64,000 nt of DNA from Platanthera guangdongensis. Taxonomy: Eukaryota > Streptophyta > Magnoliopsida > Asparagales > Orchidaceae. The DNA is taken from assembly GCA_039583875.1 (NCBI GenBank), contig CM077158.1, forward strand, positions 240,917,447 to 240,981,446, given 5' to 3'. Below, in pieces: positions 12,633-23,959 of the stretch (position 1 is its first letter; every line of letters begins with the position of its first letter). Below the pieces are notes generated by a model. That model had not been told where the DNA came from and ran no database searches. It saw only the letters and a list, made by a program, of their open reading frames with translations. The position numbers were made by a program, and so were the translations under genes.

Positions 12633-13172
12633 CTAAGTGTCATCAGAAGTCTGGAGGGCAAGCCGATGGGCCAAGTACCGCATGACCATTGAATCGCCCG
12701 TCGTCGTGAAGTCATGTCCAACGATCTGTAGTGTATCTCCGACAGGCATAGACGACTGTCGTAGCAATGTATCGTCGTCTGAACGCTGTGTCACTGGTAC
12801 TGCTGGCTGGGGAGTGGACTCCTCCGAGCGGTGCTCAATCGCTCGCGACTGGCTGGGAGAGGTGGGTTTGCATGCACTTGAGGGGTAAGAGTTAAGCTGT
12901 GGCTCCGAGGTGGGTGTGCGTGCACTTGAGGGGTAAGGGTTAAGCTGTGGCTCCGAGGTGGGTGGGCATAAAGGGTCCCCATACACTAGCAACTCAAAGT
13001 ATGGGGTCAAGTCCTCCACATTGAACACTCGGTGAATCCCCATTACTGGTGGCATGTCAACCTCATACGCATTCACACCAATCCGTCGAGTGACTGTATA
13101 GGGGCCCATCTGACGAACACTTAACTTCTTCGCTGCCCCCTGGGGGAGCCTGTCAGGTCGCAGACTGATCAT
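12633..13172 (-). pseudogene. Integrase C-terminal (GPY/F-like) tail, copy A
   Basis: The 179-codon minus-strand frame begins inside pol. It carries the gypsy integrase C-terminal signature KLSVRQMGPYTVTRRIGVNA followed by YEVDMP and VFNVEDLTPYF. In Ty3/gypsy elements this module follows the DDE core and helps target choice. After it comes a Pro/Ser-rich tail with a 17-residue unit (SEPQLNPYPSSARTPT type) repeated, which is a 51-bp tandem repeat at about 12,865-12,965. The DDE core is absent, so the product cannot integrate DNA. The frame is conserved, and equally long, in copy B. Confidence 0.8.
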
Positions 13173-13196
13173 AACCCGTTCCCCAACGTCAAATAC

Positions 13197-14647
13197 CTAC
13201 GCTCTCCTGTGCTGATCGGCCCGAGCTTTGTAAATTTCATTACTGGCCACAATATTTCTCCGTACTGTCTCATGTAGTGCGTGTATATGATAAACAGACG
13301 ACTCAACAGACCAATGATGTGAATGATAAACCCAAATGATGACATGAAGTGCATGCATGAGCTGAATGAACGACTCGACAGACATATGCAGATGATAAAC
13401 CCAAATGATGACATGCTCACATAAATGATGCATGGAAAACACGACAGGCACGACACACTGACATTCAACAAGCTTTATGTCGAGATGGGTCCTTGAAAGA
13501 GGTGGTTTATCAGGGGGTTCGTCGGGTGGAGTGTAGTAAAACTCAGTGAGTGTGCGATGAGTGTTAGAATGACCGTGTAAGACGCCAACACTCCAATACG
13601 AACTCACATAACCCCTAATATCTCTCAAGGAACGTGACACATCAGGCGGCTCACCAGGGGGTACGTATGAAAATTCGTCATGAAGGTGACAGTCACCTAA
13701 GTCAGTGGCAGTGACATAAATACTAGGATGTGACACTCGAGTGAGGCAAGTATTGCTGATAGGAATGAGCTCATTTGGTGGGTCAGCAGGCAGTATGTCT
13801 AAGAACTCATCACAGGTTGTGGTCATACGCTCAATTCTCAGTACATCGGGGAGTGGTCAAGTATGCTTAGGAATTGCCTTACATACTCATTGCTACACTC
13901 AAGATCCTCTCTCCAAAGCAAAATAAGGGACGTGCAGTGGAGGGGTGTTAATAAGTCGGCGCTCACAGATGACTCGCTCAACGGGATGTCAATCTCACGG
14001 GGAGGTGGTGGTTTATCAGATGGCTTGTTAAGGGGTCATTACAGAACCCGTCAGCAGGGTCATGAACCTAAAAGTGAATTCTTATATGGGTAGTGCACCC
14101 AAAAGCGGGTGGGACACCCGCCAAGATATCAACACAAGGCCCAAAGCTCTCAGTTAGGACATGACTCAACATAAGGCTCAGGGGAGAGTGAGAAGAATCC
14201 ATACTCAAGTGAGGGTTAGTTGGTGAGGTGTCAAGAAAGGGGTCTATAACCAAGGGGGTGACGAGGCCAACATGAGGTATAAAAGATGGATAGACAATCA
14301 AAGTGCACTGGTTCGCTCAGCCTCACTCTCGTGGCCAAACTCAGTAGGCGTGTTAATGACGCTCTCCACATGAAATACAGGGTCGTATTCAGAATCTCCT
14401 CAAAATCATGTGGGACCGGATGCTCGCTAAGAGAAGGAATACCAACATCAAATGGCAAAATACTCATGTCTATGAGAGTACTTAAATCCCGATGTGTCAC
14501 TCTATAGGTTCCCCCTAAGACGGATTTCAAGCGATCCATTTGAGCATGTACGCCATCAAATTGTTTAAGTACTAATCGTTGAAATTCGGCTTCAGGTATC
14601 TCTATTGGTGGAACACTTGGGTGATCCAAATGCGTGCAATTATTCAC
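13197..14647 (-). pseudogene. Degenerate interior of the deleted gypsy element, copy A
   Basis: Minus-strand frames at 14,647-14,231, 14,301-14,068 and 13,826-13,197 are open but overlapping and shifted. The first has a gag-like N-terminal feel (EAEFQRLVLKQFDGVHAQMD). The last has three spaced copies of a motif like DEF-x4-PP-x-EPPD, at about 13,800, 13,665 and 13,525. No zinc knuckle, protease or RT motif is visible. I do not recognise a specific product. Confidence 0.4.
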
Positions 14648-15030
14648 ATATTAGTGACCTCTATGGGGATCCAGATAGTCATCAAAATGCTCATCCCTAA
14701 TAGGCTCACAATGTGTCAGAGGGTGAATGTGATCCCTACGCGCGCGTGGCGATGGGCGAGGGTGGTCCCCGGAATAGTATGGAGACCTTTCCGGAGGGGC
14801 TCCAGTTACTCCACTCTACCAACATCAAGTTGTGATGTGGTGTAGTGACAATAACGTGAAGTGCTAGAATCACAACGATCGACAAATTGTGGCAAAGGGT
14901 TGACACAATATCAAGATTGAGAGGAATGCGAATATGGATGATCATTATAAAAATACGCTATGAGATACTACCTATAGACTCTACTGCGAAAATAAATGTG
15001 GCGCTAATGTAACCTCCCTCTGATACCAAA

Positions 15031-16143
15031 TGATGTAGTGGTAGACCCCTTAAAATGAAAATGCACTAAGATGCAATCAAATTGAGACTATGGTGTAAAT
15101 GCCGTGCGCGTGTCAACATGAGACAATCCCAATAAAGATCCACTAGCAAGTAATAATTTTGTTTTAGCGACGCTATGAGCGCGATTAGCACAATCGATAG
15201 TCAAGATTAACGTAAGAACAACTATGATTTACCTACAAAATGAGGCGCGATTTCAATTGAAGTGCGTCGGTAAAGACCCCGCAAATCAAACCACAAACAG
15301 AGTGCAATAGAATAAGAGATCCAACAAACCACAACAATAGTTCACACCAACATGTTCAAGTAAGAAAACTGTAACGCTTATACCTTGATTTGCTTATGCA
15401 CGCGACGGTTGGGCTTCGGGATGGAGAACCGTTGGCGGGAGTGCTTCCGACTTGACAGTGGTTCCCCTGCAGGGCTGCATGTAATTAGGAAAATTCGGAT
15501 TTGAAATATTTGGGAGGGTGGAGAGTGAGATCTGTAGAGGACAGACGAGAGAGGGTGAGGCCCTGTGGGATCGGGTGGATGGGAGGGAGAGGGCGGCCAA
15601 CTGGTAGGTTGGGGTCGTGGATCTGGAGGGTTGGGGACGGTGGAGGAAGCTAGGGTTTGGATGAGGCGGAAGAAGGTGCGGCGGGGCTTGTGAGGAGGCT
15701 GCAGGCTCTGGTGTGGCAGAAGAGGGGCTGTGCGGGTTCTGTCGGAGGGCGGAGGGGAAGCGGATGAAGCAGATGGTGGTTTTACCCGGGTTAGACGCTG
15801 TATCGGCGGAGGCAGGATTGAGCGGGAGCAGCGCCTTCAGTGTCTATCGAAAGAATAGACCGACAAGTTGCAGTCGGGCAACATTCGATCCCTCCGGCCG
15901 GCCCCCCATTCTAGCATATTTATAAGCGGGAAAACCAAAATAGAATTAGGGCTCCCCGATCGGACAGTTGTAATTGTTTTGGCCGATCTGGGGGGACTAA
16001 ATACGTCAGAATAAAATAAACTAATATACGAAATAGACTCAGAACGACTCTCCATGCGCATCCGAGGACTCGGATCGCCCAAACGGGTTGTCGATCGCCG
16101 CCTCTTGCGGGAATAGACGTGCGCATGCCGTCGATCGCCATCA
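15031..16143 (-). repeat. 5' LTR of the deleted gypsy element, copy A
   Basis: 1,113 bp, TGATGTAGTGG to CGATCGCCATCA. In copy B this LTR is split by the Tat-like element between the equivalents of 15,263 and 15,264. Confidence 0.85.
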
Positions 16144-16148
16144 GGGAC

Positions 16149-16828
16149 TCTTTTAGATTACGAGATAGGAAGAATTTGTGCAGGAAAGTTAAGGCTTGAA
16201 AGGAAAACAACTAGTTGGATCTTAATTCACGTCGGCTTATTTCTCTGTTTTCTTCGCGCTTCATCCAATTGACATAATTCGTTTCTCTTACTCAATTGAT
16301 CCTTCTAGTGCCCCGTTAGCATTAAATCTAATTATTGAGTTGAGCTGCATTCTAGATACTATTAATAATATAATCCCATCATGAAATTCATATAGCCTTG
16401 TGCACTTAATATAGATACCGAGCCCTTCTACTTACAACATGTTGACTTTAATTGAAATTTTTTTTTCTACAGAGCATTCTTGGCTCAAAAATCCACTTGC
16501 ACGTCTCCAATTAGAATAAAATCACAATAAATGTCAAAGTTCTCAACACTTGGGAGGTGTAACAAGAATATAGCCCTACAACAAAGAACTCATATAATCT
16601 TGTGCACTTAATATAGTTCCTAGGTCTCTCCACCAACTACAACCAATTAGTTTTGATTGGATGTATAAGTGATCATAAATATTCTTAGACATGAATTATG
16701 GTTTGTTTTACATGATGGGTTCAAAATGGTCAAGGCATCATTCGATTAAAGAGACACCCCAATAAAATACAACCAATGAGCTTGATGAGAAGATTGGTAA
16801 AGCGGGGAGTAGAAAAAAAGGCTACAAT
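16149..16828. other. No gene seen
   Basis: AT-rich sequence between two transposons. One direct repeat of about 25 bp (CTTGTGCACTTAATATAG core) occurs near 16,395 and 16,592. No open frame of note. Confidence 0.6.
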
Positions 16829-16836
16829 GAGAAAAC

Positions 16837-17565
16837 TAGGGGTGTGCAAAAATAATCGAAGAACTGAGAATCGGACCGGAACCGAACCGAGCGGTTTGGA
16901 TCGGTTCTCATGTGTCTCGGTTCGGTTTTGGGTCCAAAATTTTCCGAACCGACCATTTGGTTCGGTTCTCGGATCTGACACTTGGGTACCCAGAACCGAC
17001 CCGAAAATCAAATTATTGCCTATAAGTATAAAAAAATATATGAGTAGTCTAAACATTATTTCTTCAATACAAGTCTTCTAAAATAGTTTCGGTTAAGTTA
17101 TATTTAAAAGGTTCATCTTTCTTACAGAACTACAGTTTTTTCAATATGTCTAATAAAGTTGTATTCAAAAAATAGTTAACAACATTATATGGGTTTTTCT
17201 GCTTTTCTAAAGGTATGTTTGCGAAAATTGAAGGAAATTATATATTAATTTTTTTACTCTTCTAAACAAACAATTATTTAATCATATTATTTTCTTTTAA
17301 AGAATATTTTTATGTTTATTATTTGCTTAAACGAGCATAATAGTTAGAAATGTTTACTAATACAAAAGTTTATATGACAAATATTATGATGCGAGAGTGG
17401 AACCGAAAGCCGAAATGAAACCGAACCGTATTTTTCCGTTTGTATCCGGTTCTATACCTTGAGTACATGAGTCGGTTCCGGTTCCAAAGGTCGGAACCGA
17501 ACCTATATGGATCTGATCTTGGTTCTGGGTGAAAGCAATCCGAACCGACTCAAGTTGCACCCTTA
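16837..17565. mobile_element. hAT-like non-autonomous element, copy A (729 bp)
   Basis: It is bounded by the 8-bp target duplication GAGAAAAC (16,829-16,836 and 17,566-17,573), the hAT length. The termini are TAGGGGTGTGCA and, at the other end, the complement of TAAGGGTGCA. Both subterminal regions (16,860-17,010 and 17,400-17,560) are packed with GGTTC/GAACC motifs in both orientations, typical transposase-binding subterminal repeats. No transposase is encoded. Copy B has it at the same place, so it predates the A/B split. Confidence 0.85.
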
Positions 17566-17689
17566 GAGAAAACAATCTCAATTTTTTTTCACGAACAAAG
17601 TTAATATCCACCTGAATATATTTTGGACCCTCATGGGTAACATAATTACTAGAGATCAAAAGACGTCCACATTATTTTAAGAGCGTAAT

Positions 17690-18132
17690 TGTTACCGAGC
17701 TGCAGCCGGAGGAGCCAGCATGGCATGTGTACACACGAAGGCGGCGGGTTGCGGGCGATACGCACGACGTGGTGGTGGATACTCACGGCGCACAAGAGCC
17801 GGAGGGCGATACTCGCCGGAGAACACACCGGACCCGCACCACTCCAGATGATATTTTAATCAGTTTTAATTTCAGTTTTATTTTCAGTATTTTAATTATT
17901 GTATTGGACCCCTCACTATAAGAGGGGGTGTGGTTGTACTTTGGATTATCTTTGGATCACTTTTCTAAGGAAGGGGGCTGCTCTCTCTTAATTCTCTCCA
18001 ACCCTAACTTTCCCTCCTCTTCTCTTCTCTTTCTCCCTGCCTCTCTTTCTCTTCCGCGCCGCCAGCCACCTTGCCGTCGCCGGGCGACATCAACATCGCT
18101 GGGCGATACCAGGCCGCCTTCTCCTCCTCCCA
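17690..18132 (+). repeat. LTR of a plus-strand gypsy element, copy A
   Basis: About 443 bp, TGTTACCGAGC to CCTCCCA, followed by a possible primer site and then the gag ATG at 18,203. A TATA-like CACTATAAGAGG lies at about 17,910. The exact 3' edge is uncertain because the primer site is not canonical. The element enters the N gap in copy A and is cut off in copy B. Confidence 0.6.
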
Positions 18133-18202
18133 ATTGGTAATATTTTGTCCGACCTGCCGCTCCGCCCGCCGCCGTGTCGCAGGATCTCGCCTTCTCTCAC
18201 CG

Positions 18203-18424
18203 ATGGCACCCACTACCCGTACCCACAACCCCGACGCCCACGAGGGTACCTACGACAACCGCGCTCGGCTCGATCGCCAAGACGCCCGCCTCGACGCCCT
18301 ACAATCTTCAATCGAGGCCCTTATCGCTGGTCAGGCGCTCCTCCTCGGCCGTCTCGACGCCATCCAGCCCCCAATCTCCGCAACCCCTCCGTCCGGCTCG
18401 ACCTCGGTCGACGCGACATCTATT
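18203..18424 (+). pseudogene. gag N-terminal fragment, copy A
   Basis: The frame begins MAPTTRTHNPDAHEG and runs 74 codons with a LDALQSSIEALIAGQ helix and a PPISATPPSGSTS linker, as in the N-termini of plant gypsy gag proteins. It is cut at 18,425 by a misjoined repeat next to the assembly gap. The corresponding frame in copy B goes further. Confidence 0.6.
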
Positions 18425-18549
18425 TATGGATCTGATCTTGGTTCTGGGTGAAAGCAATCCGAACCGACTCAAGTTGCACCTTAGAGAAAACAATCTCAAT
18501 TTTTCACGAACAAAGTTAAATCACCTGGAATATATTTTGGACCCTCATG
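18425..18549 (+). repeat. Out-of-place repeat of 17,506-17,640 at contig end
   Basis: This stretch repeats the hAT element end and its flank, with several one- or two-base deletions (for example a C lost in the terminal CACCCTTAG and a shorter T run). It interrupts gag and directly precedes the N gap. It looks like an unpolished contig end. Confidence 0.8.
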
Positions 18550-19049
18550 NNNNNNNNNNNNNNNNNNNNNNNNNNNNNNNNNNNNNNNNNNNNNNNNNNN
18601 NNNNNNNNNNNNNNNNNNNNNNNNNNNNNNNNNNNNNNNNNNNNNNNNNNNNNNNNNNNNNNNNNNNNNNNNNNNNNNNNNNNNNNNNNNNNNNNNNNNN
18701 NNNNNNNNNNNNNNNNNNNNNNNNNNNNNNNNNNNNNNNNNNNNNNNNNNNNNNNNNNNNNNNNNNNNNNNNNNNNNNNNNNNNNNNNNNNNNNNNNNNN
18801 NNNNNNNNNNNNNNNNNNNNNNNNNNNNNNNNNNNNNNNNNNNNNNNNNNNNNNNNNNNNNNNNNNNNNNNNNNNNNNNNNNNNNNNNNNNNNNNNNNNN
18901 NNNNNNNNNNNNNNNNNNNNNNNNNNNNNNNNNNNNNNNNNNNNNNNNNNNNNNNNNNNNNNNNNNNNNNNNNNNNNNNNNNNNNNNNNNNNNNNNNNNN
19001 NNNNNNNNNNNNNNNNNNNNNNNNNNNNNNNNNNNNNNNNNNNNNNNNN
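18550..19049. other. Assembly gap, exactly 500 N
   Basis: A round 500-N run is a scaffolding placeholder, so the true distance between flanks is unknown. Confidence 0.98.
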
Positions 19050-19214
19050 TTTTTGAATATAAAAGACGTACATGAATGAGATTTTTTGTTGTAAATTTTT
19101 TCTTCCAAAATTAAGTAAGAGCTCATTTTTTATTGATTTAATATTTGTGAAAGATAATTGTGCGTTGAGATTTAGATATGATATAAGTGACCACATTGAT
19201 TTTATTTTTTAAGA

Positions 19215-19316
19215 GATATAAACGATATTAATGAATGGTTTATTAGTAGAGTAGATGAAGAATTTGATCGAGAAGTTGAAATAATGTTTGATGGTGACTA
19301 TTTAAAATGGATGTGA
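19215..19316 (+). pseudogene. hAT transposase C-terminal tail fragment
   Basis: After a T-rich stretch ending in AG, the plus strand reads DINDINEWFISRVDEEFDRE and then VEIMFDGDYLKWM-stop. This resembles the acidic C-terminal end of plant hAT transposases, after the dimerisation domain (typically ...DDxNEW...FDGDDLTW...). The rest lies in the gap or is absent. The match is short. Confidence 0.45.
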
Positions 19317-19433
19317 TTACACCTTGCCTTCGTTAGGCGTGCGCCTGTGCCTGAGCCTAGGCTCCAAGACCCATTTGCGCCTTAGTGCGCCTTGCGCCTT
19401 TAGTAACTAAGGTGTCCGCCGACGCCATGTCTG
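19317..19433. repeat. GCGCC-rich low-complexity stretch
   Basis: Repeated GCGCCT/AGGCGC words sit between the hAT tail and the truncated LTR. The origin is not clear. Confidence 0.4.
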
Positions 19434-20901
19434 AGGCTCATATGGACTGCCGACCATATGAGAATGAGGTCACTGATCTGAAGCTTATTATGTGTTCCGT
19501 GTTTTTGTGTTTAACCCAGTTGTAATAGCCTTTTAAATTAATTATGCTTATGCTTTGATATTTTTATTTTTCATGTCTTAATGACAATTTACATTAAATT
19601 AATTGTCAATTAATGCTTATAGATAGGCTGTGTGTAATGCGATCTGACAATTGGCATGTATCTTCTATTTATACATCTTATGATTGATATGCATTTAAAA
19701 AAAATACACATTATATTGTTTTACATGTTTTCTTGAGTGAACTAGGCAATGATTTCATAATAGTGATGTCTAGCCAATAAAAATCAAATTTCTTACCTCG
19801 ATATTGTGACCGACAACATAGTTTCCTGATTATAATTTGAACTCCACACATGAGTATTCTCCCTCGCTTCTAGGGTTTCACCTTAACAAAAAGAAAAATA
19901 GATATCCTCCAACAAGGTTGAACTAACAATTGTGCAAACCTCTTCTGATCCACTACTTAAGAGTGCAGCACAAAAATTAACCCAATCACAAATCAGGAAA
20001 ATATATTGTGTATGCTAAAAAAAACAAAATTTGGACACCTCTGCCTCCATGAGGTAAAATTTGACTGCTATCTGGTCAGGATAGCAGCAAGAGGTCGACT
20101 GCTTGCAAGACTAAGGTTCTGCCTTCGATTAGGAAACGGGAAAAGCCGTTGCCATCTCTGGCCGTCTAACAAACATGGAGGAAACGATTAAAATCAGAGT
20201 AACGAGACAACTGCGACAGAGGAAAAGGACAGTAGACTAATACCTGTTGGAGAAGATGGCTGAGAGGGGATGGTCACAGACTGAAATCAACAATGCACAA
20301 TAGAACTCCAGGGATCTGAGTTATAGAGGCTCACAGTTTCAGAAGAAGGGTTCCTGGATAAAGGCCGTCACTTCCAAATGACACCAGAGAGGTCGAAGTC
20401 AATTCCTGGCACTGAAGGATGGATCGACTAAAGTCTCTGGCGAGGGGGCAACACTCAGCAACTAACAAAGATGGGAGAAAAGCCCACAAGAATCGTCTGC
20501 AAACCAGGGAGAGCTTGCGGTTTCGACTACGTCTGCTAGAGCCTAGAGGGGAGAGGAAAAGATTAGGGCTTCAGTTCTTAATGTTTCTTGCTCTCAGTTT
20601 ATTAAGGTAACCAAGTGGTGGGAGAGGAAACTTAGTAATTGACTTAAATGAGGGAATTAAACTTTTCCACTTAATTTCACTTGTGCCACTCCATTCCAAA
20701 TTCTAATAATCCATGTGCTGTGCCACCACACAAAGCGGAGACGCGCCGACACCAAAATTCGTATATATTTAGAATATGATTAACATGACAAAAAGTGCTA
20801 GGAGTAAACATACCTAAATTTGACGATGCGTGCGCGAACATTTACTTGTGATCGAAACTTGAAATTAAGTTTAATTTTTGAATTAATTTACAACTGTTAC
20901 A
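19434..20901 (-). repeat. Truncated 3' LTR of the split gypsy element
   Basis: Aligns end to end with 8,215-9,709 (LTR of copy A) with moderate divergence and indels. The inner edge is the polypurine tract. The outer 0.8 kb is missing. Confidence 0.8.
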
Positions 20902-21420
20902 ATCTTCCCCCTAATAAAATTTTCGTCCTTAAATTGCAATCATACCTGGGTCAAAAAGGAAGGCATAATCTTCATTGCTTCGAAGTTCATCTTCTCTTTC
21001 GCAAGTATACCCTGGTCGACCACAATTCAACAAAGACTTTTACAAAATGGATCTTTTTGTTCCTGATATTTTGATTTCTTGAGTCAACTATCTTGAAGGC
21101 TTGATTTTGATACTAAGATTTGATTCGATGTGGATCCTCAGTATTGATCACCTGACTAGGATCCCTGTCTGGTTCTCCTCAGATAAGAGACGTGATTATG
21201 TGTGTAATGCACTCATTTTCTTAAGTAAGGACAACTGTAAACAGCCTCACTAATGCGCTCTAGTACCTCGAATGGACCAACGACTTTGGACTCAATTTCT
21301 TCATCCGCTTGATTATATAGATAACTTGACTGGTCGACCTTCAGATAACATAATCCCCAACACTAAATTTCACTGATCTGTCTCTGATCATAATACTGGG
21401 CCTAGTGATCCTGAGCTATT

Positions 21421-22517
21421 TCATGCGCTCCTGAATAAGCTTGACTCGAGATGTGATCTTGTCAATCCAAGATTCTTTATTGAAAAATCTCTCACTCTCA
21501 ACCTGACATAACGATGTCGACAATGTCTGCCATAAAGAACCTCGAAAGAGGTCATCCCAATACTTGTCTGAAAACTATTATTGTAGGAGAATTCTACTAA
21601 TGTGACATATTTCTCACTTACCTTCAAAGTCTAGAATGTACATTATGAGCATATCTTCCATAGTATTATTTGTGTGCTTTGTTTGTCAATCTCTCTGGGG
21701 TGAAAGGTTTTACTGAAATTTAGCTTAGTGCCCAAACGTTTCTGAACGTACTTCCAATTCTTGGAGTTAAATTTGTCATCTCTGTCTGAAATGATAGTCT
21801 TTCGAACACCATGCAATTGAATTATCTCATCTATGTGCAACTGAGCCAATCTCAGACGCTGATCGGTTCTCTTATTAGGAATGAAGTGAGCAACTTTAGA
21901 AAGACGGTCAATAATAACCCATAAAGAATCAATCTCACTCTGAGATCCGGGAAGACCATGAACAAAGTCCTTCAATATATTTTCAAAATTCCACTCTTTA
22001 ATAGGAAGTGGCTGCAAATTTCCCCTTGATCTCTGACATTCGGTTTTAACTCACTTGCAAATTTCACACTTTCCAACAAACCTTGCAATGCCTCTCTTCA
22101 ACCCTGACCTCCAAATTGACTTCTTAAGGTCTGCATACATCTTCGTGCTGTTTGGATATATTGAGTACTTGAAATTATGAGGTTCAACGAGAATGTCCTC
22201 GCGAAGGTGTCTGACATCTGGGATACTTGTCCTTTATGTAGCAGCAATACCTTCTGAAACACAATGTCCTCCATCCCTGACCGAGTCAATTCACAAAATT
22301 CTGCCATCTTTGGATCCAAGGGCAAGGCATGTTTGATTCTATCCTTAATGCCACACTTGATCTCTATCCAACATAAACTTGCAGTATTCATATTGGTGCG
22401 CGGTATCACATTGATCTCCAGTCTCTTTAGAGCTCGCACTAAGTCCTCCTGCTGAGTGATGATGGAACAATTCGAACCCCTTTTCTGAGAGTATCTGCTT
22501 CCACATTTGCTTTTCAT
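21421..22517 (-). pseudogene. Integrase pseudogene of the split gypsy element
   Basis: Minus-strand frames carry the N-terminal zinc-binding region (near 22,200-22,060, with the CEICK end outside an open frame) and a core with DFVHGLPGSQSEIDSLWVII and SDRDDKF. The third catalytic Glu is not seen at its expected place. A C-terminal stretch VEFSYNNSFQTSIGMTSFEV with a YGRHCR end follows. It inserted element cDNA when intact. It is now split over at least three frames. Confidence 0.8.
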
Positions 22518-22565
22518 AGGTGGTACTGGATACCCACCTTATAATTTGAAAGGAGCTCTATCCAC

Positions 22566-23131
22566 CTACACTGCCTCATATTGAGTTCTTGTTGATAAAA
22601 AATAAAAAATATACTTCAGGCTTTTGTGATATGTAAAAACTTCATAACAAACTCCATAAAGGTAGTGTCTACAAATTTTCAGTGCGTGAACTACTGTTGC
22701 TAATTCCAGGTCGTGAACAAGATAATTCTTCTCGTGCACCTTCAACTGTCTAGATGTGAATGCTATGACTCTCCCATGCTGCATCAGTACACGACCCAGT
22801 CTTTGACCCGAAGCATCACTATGTATCTAAAAGTCATCTACCCCTAAAGGTAAATATAAAATTGGCACAGTTATCAATCGGGTCTTCAGCTCCTCAAACG
22901 CCAACCTACATTCTACTGTCCAGTTGAAGGCTCTTCTTTTTTGGTAAGTGAATTCATAGACAAAGCAATTTTTAAAAAGCCCTTAATGAATCTCCTGTAA
23001 TATCTCGCTAACCCAAGGAAATTGCAGACGTCAGTAACTGCTTTTGGTGTTAGCAAATCTCTGATGACTTTTATTTTCTTTGGATCCACTGCAAGACCAC
23101 TCTGACTGATAACATGTCCCAAGAATGCCAC
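22566..23131 (-). pseudogene. RT connection and RNase H pseudogene of the split gypsy element
   Basis: The frame 23,131-22,913 reads [18 protein letters not shown] and [16 protein letters not shown], the RT thumb/tether. The frame 22,784-22,566 reads [20 protein letters not shown] and [18 protein letters not shown], the RNase H domain with its E-L-x-A-x-V core. The two are out of frame with each other. Confidence 0.85.
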
Positions 23132-23700
23132 TTATAAAAGCCAGAATTCACACTTAGAAAATTTCACGTGCAACTGATTCTCCCTGAGGGTACTCAAAAC
23201 AATTCTGGGATGGACGAAATGCCCCTCTTTGCTCGTTGTATACACCATAATATCGTGCATGAAGGCTATAACAAAACTGTCCAAAAACTCTCCATCTATC
23301 AGGTCCATGAAAGATGATGGGGCATTAGTCAATCCTAATGGCATGGACACAAATTCAAAGTGTCCATATCTCGTGCGAAAAGCTGTCTTCTGGATATCGC
23401 TGTCCCGAATCCTCAACTGATATCCCGATCTCAGATCTAACTTGGAGTAAATGTAAGACCCTTCGAGCTGATCAAATAAATAATCTATCCTCAGAAGAGG
23501 ATACTTGTTCTTAATGGTGAGCTTGCTAAACTCGCGGTAGTCTATACACAATCTCAATCTGCCATCCATTTTTTAACAACGAGAACATGTGCACCCCAAG
23601 ACGCTGTGCTGGGTCTGATAAATCGCAAATCAAGCAACTCTTACAACTAGATCTTTAACAATGCTAATTTTCTAGGGCCATGCAATAAGGAGCCTTGACT
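23132..23700 (-). pseudogene. Reverse transcriptase pseudogene of the split gypsy element
   Basis: The frame 23,569-23,132 carries RT motifs [30 protein letters not shown] and [15 protein letters not shown]. The catalytic F/Y-x-D-D box is FMHDI, so the first Asp of the pair is lost. Sequence upstream to 23,700 continues the family's fingers region with stops. It is non-functional. Confidence 0.88.
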
Positions 23701-23959
23701 ACTGTTGAGATTTCGGATGGTCAATTTAGAATTCAACCTCTCTTACGGGAGGGGCTCGAGATAGTTTCTTCAGAGACGACATCTTGAAATTCTTGCACTA
23801 CCGGCATCCTCCTGCAATGTGTTCTTAGCTTCAACATGCATCCGTACTAGGAAGTTGCGCAACCCTTATTAATACTCCTGCTAGTCTTTACGGATGAGAT
23901 AATTAGCTTGGATACTCTTTTCATACCACAAAAGATGATAAGAGACTGGTCAGATCTTT

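Larger units (their letters stand above)
11453..16143 (-). mobile_element. Internally deleted gypsy LTR retrotransposon, copy A (4,691 bp)
   Basis: It is flanked by the 5-bp target duplication GGGAC (11,448-11,452 and 16,144-16,148). Its LTRs are 11,453-12,534 (3') and 15,031-16,143 (5'), both TG...CA. The primer site on the minus strand reads TGGTATCAGAGGGAGG at about 15,012-15,027, and a purine tract (minus strand AGTCAGGGGGAGC) abuts the 3' LTR. The interior is only about 2.5 kb and codes for a gag-like stretch and the C-terminal tail of integrase; RT, RNase H and the integrase core are missing. It must have depended on an intact relative for mobility. Confidence 0.9.
1..18424 (+). repeat. 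Segmental duplication, copy A
   Basis: This whole segment recurs in the same orientation in copy B. Anchor pairs are 1/30,263, 2,883/33,169, 6,849/37,109, 9,709/39,967, 10,147/45,664, 11,453/46,971, 15,031/50,595, 16,143/60,610 and 18,203/62,663. The offset jumps by 5,259 between 9,709 and 10,147 and by about 8,903 between 15,031 and 16,143, which equals the two elements present only in copy B plus their target duplications. Identity by eye is very high around 10.1-11.4 kb and about 97-98% in transposon interiors. Copy A begins before the window and ends beside the N gap. Confidence 0.95.
19434..23900 (-). mobile_element. Ty3/gypsy retrotransposon, 3' half
   Basis: Minus-strand order is protease-RT linker (about 23,900-23,700), RT, RNase H, integrase, polypurine tract (20,902-20,912, minus strand TTAGGGGGAAGA) and a truncated 3' LTR (20,901-19,434). 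The LTR aligns with the outer part of the 5' LTRs at 7,428-9,709 and 37,685-39,967. It complements the gag-protease half at 35,880-39,967 without overlap. Many frameshifts and stops are present. Confidence 0.85.

Noticed and set aside
18174..19196. Long frames running through the N gap
   Set aside because: Artefacts of translating N as an unknown residue.
19317..19433. tRNA-related SINE in the GCGCC-rich stretch
   Set aside because: No A and B box pair of a Pol III promoter and no poly-A or T tail could be made out.
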